Shown here piece by piece: positions 1 through 8,156 of a stretch of 64,000 bases of DNA (position 1 is the stretch's first letter; each line of letters begins with the position of its first letter). The stretch is from positions 62,001 to 126,000 of the forward strand of contig NZ_JAOBTH010000022.1 of NCBI RefSeq assembly GCF_025215075.1, in the 5' to 3' direction. A program made the translations under genes and the position numbers. The notes below the pieces were generated by a model that saw only the letters and a program-made list of their open reading frames with translations, did not search any database and was not told the origin of the DNA. This DNA comes from Tenacibaculum haliotis (GTDB lineage Bacteria > Bacteroidota > Bacteroidia > Flavobacteriales > Flavobacteriaceae).

Positions 1-804
1 GTGGAATTTTCAAAAGGAAAAGAAACTTTGTTTAAAGGTTTAAAAGGAGATGAAGAAGGTGTTTTAAGACTTAATTTTAGTAAAGTAAAGTTGCCAAAGA
101 GTCTTGTTTTTAGAGAAGTAAACTTAAAAAACACATATTTTAATGAGTCAGATATTACAGAGGTAAAATTTAAAAATTGTATTTGGAATGAAGAAAAGGG
201 AAGGATTATTTTATATAATGAGTCAGATGTTACTAAAGTAAAGTTTGAAAATGGTTTTTGGGATAAACAGAAACGTATGTTTGTTCGCAAAAATAAATTG
301 CCATTTAATAATGAATCACCTTATGAAGAACAAGAAGGTTTATATCGAGATCTTAAAAAAAACTTTGAAAATTCTAAAGATTGGGAATTATCAGGAAAGG
401 CTTACGTTAGTGAGATGGAAATGCGTAGAAAAACTTTTTATAATAAGTTTGTAAAAAAGAGTAGAAATTTTCAAATGTTAAAAGCACTTATAGCATTTGT
501 TAATTGGTTTTTATTTAGCTTTTATAAAAATTTTGGAGGGTATACTCAAAACTACATTAGGCCATTATTCTTTTTTATAGGGTTATTTCTTGTTTCTTTG
601 TTTATGTACTCAGATTGCTTTTCGTTAAATGATTATTGTGAGTGTAGTTTTGTACCTTGGAAGGAAGCTATAGATGCTAGTTTACCTTTTTTTAAACCAA
701 GTAATAATTCAGAGCATTTAAAATGGATATATTTTCAAAAAATATTTTCGTCTATTCTTTTAACTTTTCTTATTCTTGGGCTAAGAAAAAGATTTAAGCA
801 ATAA
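1..804 (+). CDS. Pentapeptide-repeat-like membrane protein, 5' end cut by window
   Basis: The frame is open from the first base, so the GTG at position 1 is probably an internal codon and the real start lies outside the window. The visible 267 residues begin with a region in which short segments of the type 'NESDxTxVKFxN' recur, as in degenerate pentapeptide-repeat proteins (roughly residues 20-95). A charged linker follows, then two hydrophobic segments at about 185-205 and 245-262 separated by a Cys-rich loop (SDCFSLNDYCEC). The likely arrangement is a cytosolic repeat domain anchored by two C-terminal membrane helices, possibly around a short extracytoplasmic loop. Function unknown. It is followed after 32 bases by the DUF4442 gene on the same strand. 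Confidence 0.6.
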   Translation: MEFSKGKETLFKGLKGDEEGVLRLNFSKVKLPKSLVFREVNLKNTYFNESDITEVKFKNCIWNEEKGRIILYNESDVTKVKFENGFWDKQKRMFVRKNKLPFNNESPYEEQEGLYRDLKKNFENSKDWELSGKAYVSEMEMRRKTFYNKFVKKSRNFQMLKALIAFVNWFLFSFYKNFGGYTQNYIRPLFFFIGLFLVSLFMYSDCFSLNDYCECSFVPWKEAIDASLPFFKPSNNSEHLKWIYFQKIFSSILLTFLILGLRKRFKQ

Positions 805-836
805 AAAAAAGAACATTACCCATAAATACTGATAAA

Positions 837-1292
837 ATGAAGTTTACACCTCGAAAAATTAATTTTTTCACCTTATTTAAATTACCATCTGCTTATATCT
901 GCGGAATTAAAGTAAAATCGATTACTGAAGAGAAATCTTTGATAACTGTAAAGCATCGATGGATTAATCAAAATCCTTTTAAGAGTATGTTTTGGGCCGT
1001 TCAAGGAATGGCAGCAGAATTATCTACAGGAATATTAGTGATGCAATCTATAGATGCTTCTAAAAGAAAAGTGTCGATGCTGGTTACTAACATGAATGCA
1101 ACTTTTACTAAAAAGGCAACTGGTAGAATTATGTTTGAGTGTAATGATGGAGTAGCGATAAAAGAAGCAATTCAAAAATCGGTAGTAACAGGCGAGGGAC
1201 AAACGGTTTTGGTGACTTCAGAAGGTATAAATAAAGACGGGGTTTCAGTATCTAAGTTTCAGTTTGAGTGGAGTTTGAAAGTAAAACCGTAA
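837..1292 (+). CDS. DUF4442 (hotdog-fold thioesterase-like) protein
   Basis: A 151-residue protein with the features of DUF4442 proteins: a hydrophobic N-terminus, 'KHRWINQNPFKSMFWAVQGMAAE' around residues 39-60 and a beta-rich C-terminal half. DUF4442 belongs to the hotdog superfamily related to acyl-CoA thioesterases, so a role in releasing or sequestering acyl thioesters is plausible but not shown. It lies between the truncated membrane gene and the TIGR00266 gene, all on the plus strand with short gaps (32 and 48 bases). The ATG is preceded by an A-rich stretch and no clear Shine-Dalgarno, which is normal for Bacteroidetes. Confidence 0.75.
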   Translation: MKFTPRKINFFTLFKLPSAYICGIKVKSITEEKSLITVKHRWINQNPFKSMFWAVQGMAAELSTGILVMQSIDASKRKVSMLVTNMNATFTKKATGRIMFECNDGVAIKEAIQKSVVTGEGQTVLVTSEGINKDGVSVSKFQFEWSLKVKP

Positions 1293-1340
1293 CAAAAAAT
1301 AAATTTATACGTCTAATTATTGAATATAAAAACTTAAAAG

Positions 1341-2141
1341 ATGAACGCACACGAAATAGATTATCGCATTTTCGGAGAAGAAATGCAGTATGTAGAAATT
1401 GAATTAGATCCGCAAGAAGGAGTTGTTGCCGAAAGCGGAAGCTTTATGATGATGGAGGCTGATGTGAAAATGAGTACTATTTTTGGTGATGGTTCTAATC
1501 AAGAAACAGGTTTGTTAGGGAAAATATTCTCGGCAGGAAAAAGAATTCTTACTGGTGAGAGTTTGTTTATGACAGTTTATACTAACGAAGGTAGGGGTAA
1601 AAAACAAGTTTCGTTTGCATCCCCATATCCAGGAAAAATTATACCTATCGACTTATCAGAATTCGATGGTAAATTTATCTGTCAGAAAGATGCTTTTTTA
1701 TGTGCAGCGAAAGGAGTTTCTATTGGTATAGAATTTTCTAAGCGACTAGGGAGAGGTTTGTTTGGAGGCGAAGGTTTTATTATGGAAAAGTTAGAGGGAG
1801 ACGGAATGGCTTTTGTACACGCAGGAGGTACAATGGCTAAAAAAGTTTTACAAGCGGGTGAAATTTTAAAAGTAGATACGGGTTGTATTATTGGTTTTAC
1901 AAAAGATGTGGATTATGATATTGAGTTTGTAGGCGGAATAAAAAACACTGTTTTTGGAGGTGAAGGCTTATTTTTCGCGAAACTTCAAGGTCCAGGAACG
2001 GTATATATTCAATCATTACCTTTTAGTAGGTTAGCGGGGCGTGTGTTAGCAATGGCACCACAAACAGGAAGAGGAGATAAAGGAGAAGGAAGTGTTTTAG
2101 GTGGCTTAGGAAATATTTTAGATGGTGATAATAGATTTTAA
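1341..2141 (+). CDS. TIGR00266 / AIM24 family protein
   Basis: A 266-residue protein recognisable as the TIGR00266 (AIM24-like) family: an N-terminal 'EMQYVEIELDPQEGVVAESGSF' start, repeated beta-strand motifs with glycine-rich turns, two 'GGEG' motifs ('GRGLFGGEGF' near residue 140 and 'TVFGGEGLFFAKLQGPG' near 205) and a glycine-rich tail. The family is widespread and forms trimeric beta-barrel-like structures; its biochemical role is not established. The yeast relative AIM24 is mitochondrial. The gene ends 6 bases before a very strong palindromic terminator. There is no signal peptide, so it is probably cytosolic. Confidence 0.85.
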   Translation: MNAHEIDYRIFGEEMQYVEIELDPQEGVVAESGSFMMMEADVKMSTIFGDGSNQETGLLGKIFSAGKRILTGESLFMTVYTNEGRGKKQVSFASPYPGKIIPIDLSEFDGKFICQKDAFLCAAKGVSIGIEFSKRLGRGLFGGEGFIMEKLEGDGMAFVHAGGTMAKKVLQAGEILKVDTGCIIGFTKDVDYDIEFVGGIKNTVFGGEGLFFAKLQGPGTVYIQSLPFSRLAGRVLAMAPQTGRGDKGEGSVLGGLGNILDGDNRF

Positions 2142-2147
2142 AAGTGT

Positions 2148-2201
2148 ATATAATAAGCATAAAAAAACCGCCAATTGGCGGTTTTTTTATGCTTATTATA
2201 T
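2148..2201. terminator. 54-bp perfect palindrome, bidirectional terminator
   Basis: Two 27-base arms are exact reverse complements with no loop bases left over (centre between 2174 and 2175). The core is an A-run, CCGCC, AATT, GGCGG and a T-run. It sits between two convergent genes and gives a U-tailed hairpin in both directions. A 38-bp version of the same sequence recurs at 3675-3712. Confidence 0.9.
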
Positions 2202-2205
2202 TGTT

Positions 2206-3600
2206 CTATATATTTAATTGATCAAATATGTTTAATAGTTCTTCTCCTTGTGAAGGAGCAGGAGCATTAGGGTTTACAATATTTCCGTTAGGATCTATAA
2301 TTATAAATTTAGGTAGCCCTTTTATTAAAAATTTTTGAGCCCATTCTAAATTATTAGGTTTATCACCGCTAAATAATTGTATACCTGTCATTTCACGATC
2401 AACAATTGTTTGCTTCCATTTTTCACGAAGCTCTTTTGCATCAACATTAATACTTACAAAATCTATATTTTTACCATGGTATTCTTCTTCTAATCTTTTT
2501 AATAAAGGTATTTCTCTTTTACAGTTACTACACCATGTAGCCCAAACATCAACATATAAATATTTTCCTTTATTAAGTAGATCGTCTAAAGAGGTTTTTC
2601 CACCTGCGTAGTTTTCAAAATCTTTAAACTTAGGAGAAACCTCACCTTTAGCTGTTGTTTTTAAAATATTATAAATTTTTGAAATAGCTTCTTTTTGGTC
2701 CTTATTAGTAGAGTAAGCCATAAACTTACTGTAAAATTCTTTTAATTGATAGGTAAGAGTTATGTCGTTTTTGGCACTCTTATACATTAAATCATTTTTT
2801 ATTAAGCTATCATTAACTGTTGTATTTACGACTTCTAGATAGTTTAAAAAACGATCACTACCTTCTTTAATTTCGTTTCTAGATGCGCTTAATAATTTAG
2901 TCTCAATAATTTTACGATAAGAATATGAGTTCATGTAATCATTGCGACTATTGTAATTAAAGTTTACTAAAGGGGTAGGGAAATCTTCAGAAACTTTAAA
3001 TTCATAATCACCAGTTAAAGTACCATGAAAATCTTGATAATTACTTAGATTTCTCAAGTATTCATAATCAATATTTTTTACTTCATTTTTTAAGAATTCA
3101 ACAGGTAAATTATTAGAAATAGATAATTCTGTTAGAGCGTCTTTATATTCATCCATTTTTTCTAAAAAATCTTCTTCTTCTAAAGCAAAATATTTATTGG
3201 CATTTATTAAAATTTCAGAAAATTTTTTCTTTTTTTGAATAAAATAGCTGTTAATGTTTGCATTGGTTCCTTTAAAGCTAATTTTATCAGCTTTTTTATA
3301 ATCAAGCTTAATCGCTGTGTCTACAGTGTCATTGAGATATAGGTTTAAAGTGACTCTTCTTTCTTGAAGTATAAGCGTGTAATATCCGTCTCTATCAATC
3401 CTAATAGTATCTAAAAATAAGCCTGTTTCCTTGTTGAATTTTATTTTTTTAGTAAAATTAATGCCATCTAAGATAACCTCTCTTTTTTTGAAATTTTCTA
3501 TTTTACCTGATAAAATAAGATAATCTTTTACCGGTTTTTCTTCTTTTTTACAAGAGAAAAAAGCAATACTTGCAATAAATAACAGGATTATTTTCTTCAT
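2206..3600 (-). CDS. TlpA-like thioredoxin-domain lipoprotein, copy 1
   Basis: A 464-residue exported protein. Residues 1-17 form a lipoprotein signal with Cys17 in the lipobox (AFFSC). An N-terminal DUF4369-like beta domain and a helical middle lead to a C-terminal TlpA/AhpC-type thioredoxin domain (about 325-464) with the active-site pair C357-S-N-C360 in 'WATWCSNCKRE' and the cis-proline loop 'KGLPKF'. The family reduces or isomerises disulfides, or supplies reductant, in the periplasm; the partner here is unknown. It is closely related over its whole length to the next gene (3727-5115), and both share their 3' terminator, so they arose by tandem duplication. The active-site dipeptide differs (SN here, AY in the other copy), suggesting different redox properties. 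Confidence 0.88.
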   Translation of the reverse strand: MKKIILLFIASIAFFSCKKEEKPVKDYLILSGKIENFKKREVILDGINFTKKIKFNKETGLFLDTIRIDRDGYYTLILQERRVTLNLYLNDTVDTAIKLDYKKADKISFKGTNANINSYFIQKKKKFSEILINANKYFALEEEDFLEKMDEYKDALTELSISNNLPVEFLKNEVKNIDYEYLRNLSNYQDFHGTLTGDYEFKVSEDFPTPLVNFNYNSRNDYMNSYSYRKIIETKLLSASRNEIKEGSDRFLNYLEVVNTTVNDSLIKNDLMYKSAKNDITLTYQLKEFYSKFMAYSTNKDQKEAISKIYNILKTTAKGEVSPKFKDFENYAGGKTSLDDLLNKGKYLYVDVWATWCSNCKREIPLLKRLEEEYHGKNIDFVSINVDAKELREKWKQTIVDREMTGIQLFSGDKPNNLEWAQKFLIKGLPKFIIIDPNGNIVNPNAPAPSQGEELLNIFDQLNI

Positions 3601-3674
3601 TTCTTTTCAATTTTAAGGGAAATTACTTTTTTTTATTCGGTTTGCAAAATTGTAGTTTAATTAATAAATTTTGA

Positions 3675-3712
3675 AGCATAAAAAAACCGCCAATTGGCGG
3701 TTTTTTTATGCT
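3675..3712 (-). terminator. 38-bp palindromic terminator, second copy
   Basis: A perfect palindrome with 19-base arms, identical in its core to the terminator at 2148-2201. It lies downstream of the second TlpA-like gene, so the duplication evidently carried gene plus terminator. Only the outermost bases differ (the right flank reads ctgatt instead of cttatt), shortening the arms from 27 to 19. Confidence 0.88.
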
Positions 3713-3726
3713 GATTATGTATTGCG

Positions 3727-5115
3727 TTATATTTTTAATTCGTCAAAAATATCAAGTAATTCTTGTCCAGCAGAAGGTCTTGGAGCATTAGGGTTTACAA
3801 TATTTCCATTAGGATCAATAATTATAAACTTAGGTAATCCTTTTATTAAGAATTTCTTCGCCCATTCTAATTCAGATTGTTTTTTACCGCTAAATAATTG
3901 TATTCCTGTCATTTCACGATCAACAATTGTTTGCTTCCATTTTTCATGCTGATTTTTATCATCAACACTAATGCTTACAAATTCGATGTTTTTTCCGTGA
4001 TATTCCTCTTCTAATTTTTTTAATAAAGGAATTTCTCTTTTACAATAAGCACACCAAGTAGCCCATACATCAATGTATAAGTATTTTCCTTTCCCTAATA
4101 AATCATCTAAGGAAGTAGTTCCTCCCGCATAATTTTCAAAATCTTTAAATTTTGGAGCAGGTTGTCCTTTGGCTGTAGTTTTTAAAATATTATAACTTTT
4201 AGATATTTCTTCTTTATGTTCTTTATCGGTAGAGTATGCCATGAATTTATCATGAAACTCTTTTAAATTGTTAGTGTAAGTTATACCTTCTTTGGCACTT
4301 TTGTATAATAAATCGTTTTTAGCTATAGTATCGTTAACCTCAGTTTGTAAGGTTTCTAAATACGTTAAAGAGTAATCTTCACCTTCTTTGTTTTTATCTT
4401 TAGCGATAACTTCTAGTTGTGTTTCTAACATTTTACGGTAAGAGTATGAGTTTACATAATCATCACCGCTACTGTAGTTAAAGTTTTCAAGAGGGTCTGG
4501 GAAGTCTTCTGAAACCTTAAATTCACTATCACCAGTTAAAGTACCGTAATAATCTTGGTAGTTACTTAAATTCCTTAAATATTCGTATTCAATATTTTTA
4601 ACTTCACTTTTTAAGAATTCAGGCGATAAATTATTAGCAATAGATAACTCGGTTAAAGCATCTTTATATTCATCCATTTTATCTAAGAAGTCTTCTTCAT
4701 CTAAAGAAAATAGTTTGTTTGCGTTTATTAAAATTTCAGTAAATTTTCCTTTTTTCTGAACAAAGTAATTATTGATATTCGCATTGGTACCTTCGTATGC
4801 TACTGCGTCAGCATTTTTGTAGTCAAAAGTAATTTTTGTATCAACAGTATCAGAAAGGTATAGATCAAAATTTCTTTTATTAGCTGTTAAGGTATAGTAC
4901 CCTTTTTTGTCAATTCTTAAGGTATCTGAGAAATTTCCAGTTTTTTTATCAAATTTTATTTTTTTAGTAAAATTGAAACCATTTAAGGTTACATCTCTTT
5001 TTTTGAAATTTTCTATTTTACCTGATAAAATAAGATAATCTTTTACCGGCTTTTCTTCTTTTTTACAAGAGATAATGGTAATTCCTACGAAGGCTAAAAG
5101 TATTAATCTTTTCAT
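3727..5115 (-). CDS. TlpA-like thioredoxin-domain lipoprotein, copy 2
   Basis: A 462-residue paralogue of the neighbouring gene, alignable from end to end. It has a lipoprotein signal with the lipobox Cys in 'ITIISCKKEE', the same 'KPVKDYLILSGKIENFKKR' start to the mature part, and a C-terminal thioredoxin domain with active-site C355-A-Y-C358 ('WATWCAYCKRE') and 'KGLPKF'. It should be anchored in the cell envelope and act in thiol-disulfide exchange. Each copy has its own terminator; the space between the genes (about 70 bases upstream of copy 1) could hold a separate promoter. Retention of both copies with different CxxC dipeptides argues for specialisation rather than redundancy. Confidence 0.88.
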   Translation of the reverse strand: MKRLILLAFVGITIISCKKEEKPVKDYLILSGKIENFKKRDVTLNGFNFTKKIKFDKKTGNFSDTLRIDKKGYYTLTANKRNFDLYLSDTVDTKITFDYKNADAVAYEGTNANINNYFVQKKGKFTEILINANKLFSLDEEDFLDKMDEYKDALTELSIANNLSPEFLKSEVKNIEYEYLRNLSNYQDYYGTLTGDSEFKVSEDFPDPLENFNYSSGDDYVNSYSYRKMLETQLEVIAKDKNKEGEDYSLTYLETLQTEVNDTIAKNDLLYKSAKEGITYTNNLKEFHDKFMAYSTDKEHKEEISKSYNILKTTAKGQPAPKFKDFENYAGGTTSLDDLLGKGKYLYIDVWATWCAYCKREIPLLKKLEEEYHGKNIEFVSISVDDKNQHEKWKQTIVDREMTGIQLFSGKKQSELEWAKKFLIKGLPKFIIIDPNGNIVNPNAPRPSAGQELLDIFDELKI

Positions 5116-5257
5116 CGTTTAATGTTTATGTTAATAAGGGATTAAGTGGGCTAAGATACTTTTTTTAGATTTTTTATCAAAAAAATTAACAAAATATTTG
5201 ATATTTATGACTATCTAAAAGGTGTTTACTTATGAATAAGTAAGGTTTATTGGATAT

Positions 5258-5287
5258 AAAAACCTCAAGTAGTTAGCTTGAGGTTTT
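5258..5287 (-). terminator. Terminator of clpC
   Basis: An 8-bp G/C-containing stem (CCTCAAG...CTTGAGG) flanked by A and T runs, lying 8 bases beyond the clpC stop codon; read on the minus strand it ends in a T-run. Confidence 0.85.
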
Positions 5288-5295
5288 AGTGTTTT

Positions 5296-7848
5296 TTATT
5301 GATCGATTTCTGTACGAGATTCTTCAGGTTTTTCTCCTTTTTCTATTTTGATGATCAGTTTATTGTCTTTATCATCTAAATCCATAAAAATAGTATCTCC
5401 TTCTTCTAATTTTGAGTTTACAATTTCTTCAGCTAAAGCATCTTCAATATACTTTTGAATTGCTCTCTTTAAAGGTCTTGCACCATATTTTTTATCAAAA
5501 CCTTTGTCTGCTATGTAGTCTTTTGCTTTTTCGCTTAATGTTAGCTTATAGCCTAAATCAGCAATACGATTTAATAGTTTTTCTAATTCAATATCGATAA
5601 TTTTATGAATGTCTTCTCTTTCTAAAGAGTTGAAAATTATAACATCATCAATACGATTTAAAAATTCTGGGGCAAATGATTTTTTTAAAGCACCTTCAAT
5701 AATACTCTTTACATGTGAGTCTTCTTGTTCTTTTTTCGATGAAGTTCCAAAACCAACTCCCGAGCCAAATTCTTTTACTTTACGAGCTCCTATGTTAGAA
5801 GTCATAATAATAATGGTGTTTCTAAAATCTATTTTTCTACCAAGACTGTCGGTGATGTGTCCGTCATCTAAAACTTGTAATAACATGTTAAAAACATCTG
5901 GATGTGCTTTTTCAATTTCATCTAAAAGAATTACAGAATATGGTTTTCTTCTAACTTTTTCAGTTAACTGACCACCTTCCTCATAACCTACATATCCGGG
6001 AGGCGCACCAATTAAACGAGAAATAGCAAATTTTTCCATGTATTCACTCATATCGATTCTAATTAAGGAATCGCTAGAGTCGAATAACTCGCGTGCCAAT
6101 ACTTTTGCTAATTGTGTTTTTCCAACTCCTGTTGATCCTAAGAAAATAAAAGAACCAATCGGTTTATTAGGGTCTTTTAAACCTACACGATTACGTTGTA
6201 TTGCTTTTACCACTTTGGTAACAGCTTCGTCTTGTCCGATGACTTTACCTTTAATCATATTTGGTAAATCAGCTAAACGATTACTTTCTGCCTCTGCAAC
6301 TCTGTTTACAGGTATTCCTGTCATCATAGAAACAACTTCAGCAACATTATCTTCGGTAACAACTTCTCTGTTTAATTTAGCATCTTCTTCCCACTGGTTT
6401 TCTGCGGATGCTAATGCGGTTTCCATATTTTTTTCGTCATCACGAAGCTTTGCTGCTTCTTCGTATTTCTGACCGCTTACAGCTTTTGTTTTTTGTTCGC
6501 GAATTTCTTCTAATTTAGCTTCTAATTCTAGAATTTGCTGTGGAACAACAATGTTTGTAATATGAATTCTAGATCCAGCTTCATCCAAAGCATCAATAGC
6601 TTTGTCTGGTAAAAAGCGATCTGTCATATAACGATTTGTTAATTTTACACAGGCATCAATAGCTTCATCAGTAAATGATACTTGATGGTGTGCTTCGTAT
6701 TTACCTTTAATATTGTGTAAAATTTGTATTGTTTCTTCAACAGTTGTTGGTTCTACAATTACTTTTTGAAAACGACGTTCTAAGGCGCCATCTTTTTCAA
6801 TATTTGTTCTAAATTCATCTAAAGTAGTTGCGCCTATACATTGAATTTCTCCACGAGCTAAAGCTGGTTTAAGCATGTTAGAGGCGTCTAAAGAGCCTGT
6901 AGCACCACCCGCACCAACAATTGTGTGAATTTCATCAATAAATAAAATAATATCGTCATTCTTCTCTAATTCGTTCATTAGAGCTTTCATGCGTTCTTCA
7001 AACTGACCCCTGTATTTTGTTCCGGCAACTAAGCTGGCTAAATCTAAAGAAACAATTCTTTTATCAAATAAAATACGAGATACTTTTCGTTCTACAATTC
7101 TTAAGGCTAAACCTTCGGCAATGGCAGATTTACCCACACCAGGTTCTCCAATTAACATTGGATTGTTTTTTTTACGTCTACTTAAAATTTGAGAAACACG
7201 TTCAATCTCTTTTATTCGACCTACAACAGGATCTAGTTTACCAGAAACTGCTAGTAATGTTAAATCGCGTCCGAAATTATCTAATACCGGAGTTTTAGAT
7301 TTTTTAGTTTGTTTTCCTTTGGGTGTTTGCTGCCCGAAAGGATTCGATTTGTCATCTGTAAACTCATCATCAGAAGGAGTTTCTGCAGTAGGAGAGGGAA
7401 AGGTGTCTTCCATATGAAGTTCTTTGTAAAGTGCTTTTGCTTCTTCGTAGCCTACATCATATTTCTGAAGCAGTTTTGTTGCAGGGTCATTTTCATTACG
7501 TAAAATACATAATAATAAATGAGCAGTGTCAATTGAACTACTTTGGTATAATTTGGCTTCTAAAAACGTTGTTTTTATTGCTTTTTCTGCTTGTCTTGTA
7601 AGGTGCAAACTCTTTTTTTCGATGCTTGCTATTGATGGGGTAGTCGGATTTAGTTTCTCTAATTTATTACGCATCAAATCTAAATCTACATCAAAAGTAG
7701 TTAATATCTCAATGGCTTTTCCGTCTCCTTTTCTAATCAAACCTAACAAAAGATGTTCTGTTCCAATAAAATCGTGTCCTAATCGTAAGGCTTCTTCTTT
7801 ACTGAAAGTAATTACATCTCTAACTTGTGGTGAAAAATTATCGTCCAT
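5296..7848 (-). CDS. clpC: ClpC-type AAA+ unfoldase
   Basis: An 850-residue Hsp100 ATPase. Two Clp N-terminal repeats occupy about 1-145; a linker rich in Asp, Pro and Lys follows. AAA module 1 has Walker A G234-E-P-G-V-G-K-S and 'LFIDEIHTIVGAG'; a UVR-type coiled region follows ('KYEEAAKLRDDEK'); AAA module 2 has Walker A 'GSTGVGKT', the 'GAPPGYVGYEEGG' pore loop and 'LLDEIEKAHPDVF'. The UVR motif separates ClpC from ClpA and ClpB. It unfolds substrates for the ClpP peptidase, which is not in this window. The gene stands alone and divergent from gyrA. Its upstream region carries a sigma-54-like promoter (7898-7914), fitting stress-regulated expression. Confidence 0.96.
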   Translation of the reverse strand: MDDNFSPQVRDVITFSKEEALRLGHDFIGTEHLLLGLIRKGDGKAIEILTTFDVDLDLMRNKLEKLNPTTPSIASIEKKSLHLTRQAEKAIKTTFLEAKLYQSSSIDTAHLLLCILRNENDPATKLLQKYDVGYEEAKALYKELHMEDTFPSPTAETPSDDEFTDDKSNPFGQQTPKGKQTKKSKTPVLDNFGRDLTLLAVSGKLDPVVGRIKEIERVSQILSRRKKNNPMLIGEPGVGKSAIAEGLALRIVERKVSRILFDKRIVSLDLASLVAGTKYRGQFEERMKALMNELEKNDDIILFIDEIHTIVGAGGATGSLDASNMLKPALARGEIQCIGATTLDEFRTNIEKDGALERRFQKVIVEPTTVEETIQILHNIKGKYEAHHQVSFTDEAIDACVKLTNRYMTDRFLPDKAIDALDEAGSRIHITNIVVPQQILELEAKLEEIREQKTKAVSGQKYEEAAKLRDDEKNMETALASAENQWEEDAKLNREVVTEDNVAEVVSMMTGIPVNRVAEAESNRLADLPNMIKGKVIGQDEAVTKVVKAIQRNRVGLKDPNKPIGSFIFLGSTGVGKTQLAKVLARELFDSSDSLIRIDMSEYMEKFAISRLIGAPPGYVGYEEGGQLTEKVRRKPYSVILLDEIEKAHPDVFNMLLQVLDDGHITDSLGRKIDFRNTIIIMTSNIGARKVKEFGSGVGFGTSSKKEQEDSHVKSIIEGALKKSFAPEFLNRIDDVIIFNSLEREDIHKIIDIELEKLLNRIADLGYKLTLSEKAKDYIADKGFDKKYGARPLKRAIQKYIEDALAEEIVNSKLEEGDTIFMDLDDKDNKLIIKIEKGEKPEESRTEIDQ

Positions 7849-7897
7849 AAATTTAATTTGTATAAATGTAAAGTTAGTAAGTTTTTTTCTTAAAAAT

Positions 7898-7914
7898 TAC
7901 AAAAAAGGTGCCAA
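7898..7914 (-). promoter_or_regulatory. Sigma-54-like (-24/-12) promoter of clpC
   Basis: Read on the minus strand this is TTGGCACCTTTTTTGTA, close to the sigma-54 consensus TGGCAC-N5-TTGCA with the invariant GG and TG dinucleotides correctly spaced. It ends 50 bases before the clpC ATG, leaving room for a short leader. No standard TAnnTTTG box is evident between it and the gene. Confidence 0.55.
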
Positions 7915-7924
7915 TAGTTTTTAA

Positions 7925-7938
7925 CAGCCATTCTGACA
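7925..7938 (-). promoter_or_regulatory. Upstream TGTCAGAATGGCTG element of clpC
   Basis: Immediately upstream of the sigma-54-like promoter the minus strand reads TGTCAGAATGGCTG. Its TGTCA...TGGC halves make an imperfect arrangement of the kind used by regulators. From memory, similar TGTCA-type motifs occur before stress genes in Bacteroidetes; that recollection is not verified here. Confidence 0.35.
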
Positions 7939-8156
7939 AAGTAAATGCACATGAATAATGTTTGAAAAACGCTTAAAATTGTTGATAAGTATCATTAAAA
8001 CAATAAAAATATTTTTTGTGTAAAAGAAGCCATTATAGTATCTTGCAATGTTTTAAAAAATACAGCTAATTTTAGTGTATTTTAGAAGTGAGTTTTATCA
8101 AGTGTAAAATTCACTTTTTTAACGAAAATGAGAATTAATATTTTAAAAAAATATAT

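Larger units (their letters stand above)
7849..8156. other. Divergent clpC/gyrA intergenic region (308 bases)
   Basis: No coding potential is seen here. The left part holds the clpC promoter signals described separately. The right part must hold the gyrA promoter; a near-match TTG, 20 bases, TATCTTG lies around 8017-8046 but is not a full consensus. The gyrA leader would then be about 100 bases long and very A/T rich. No riboswitch-like structure was recognised. Confidence 0.5.

Noticed and set aside
5609..7924. Several plus-strand ORFs of 60-144 codons across clpC
   Set aside because: They are antisense to a complete, well-conserved clpC and match no family.
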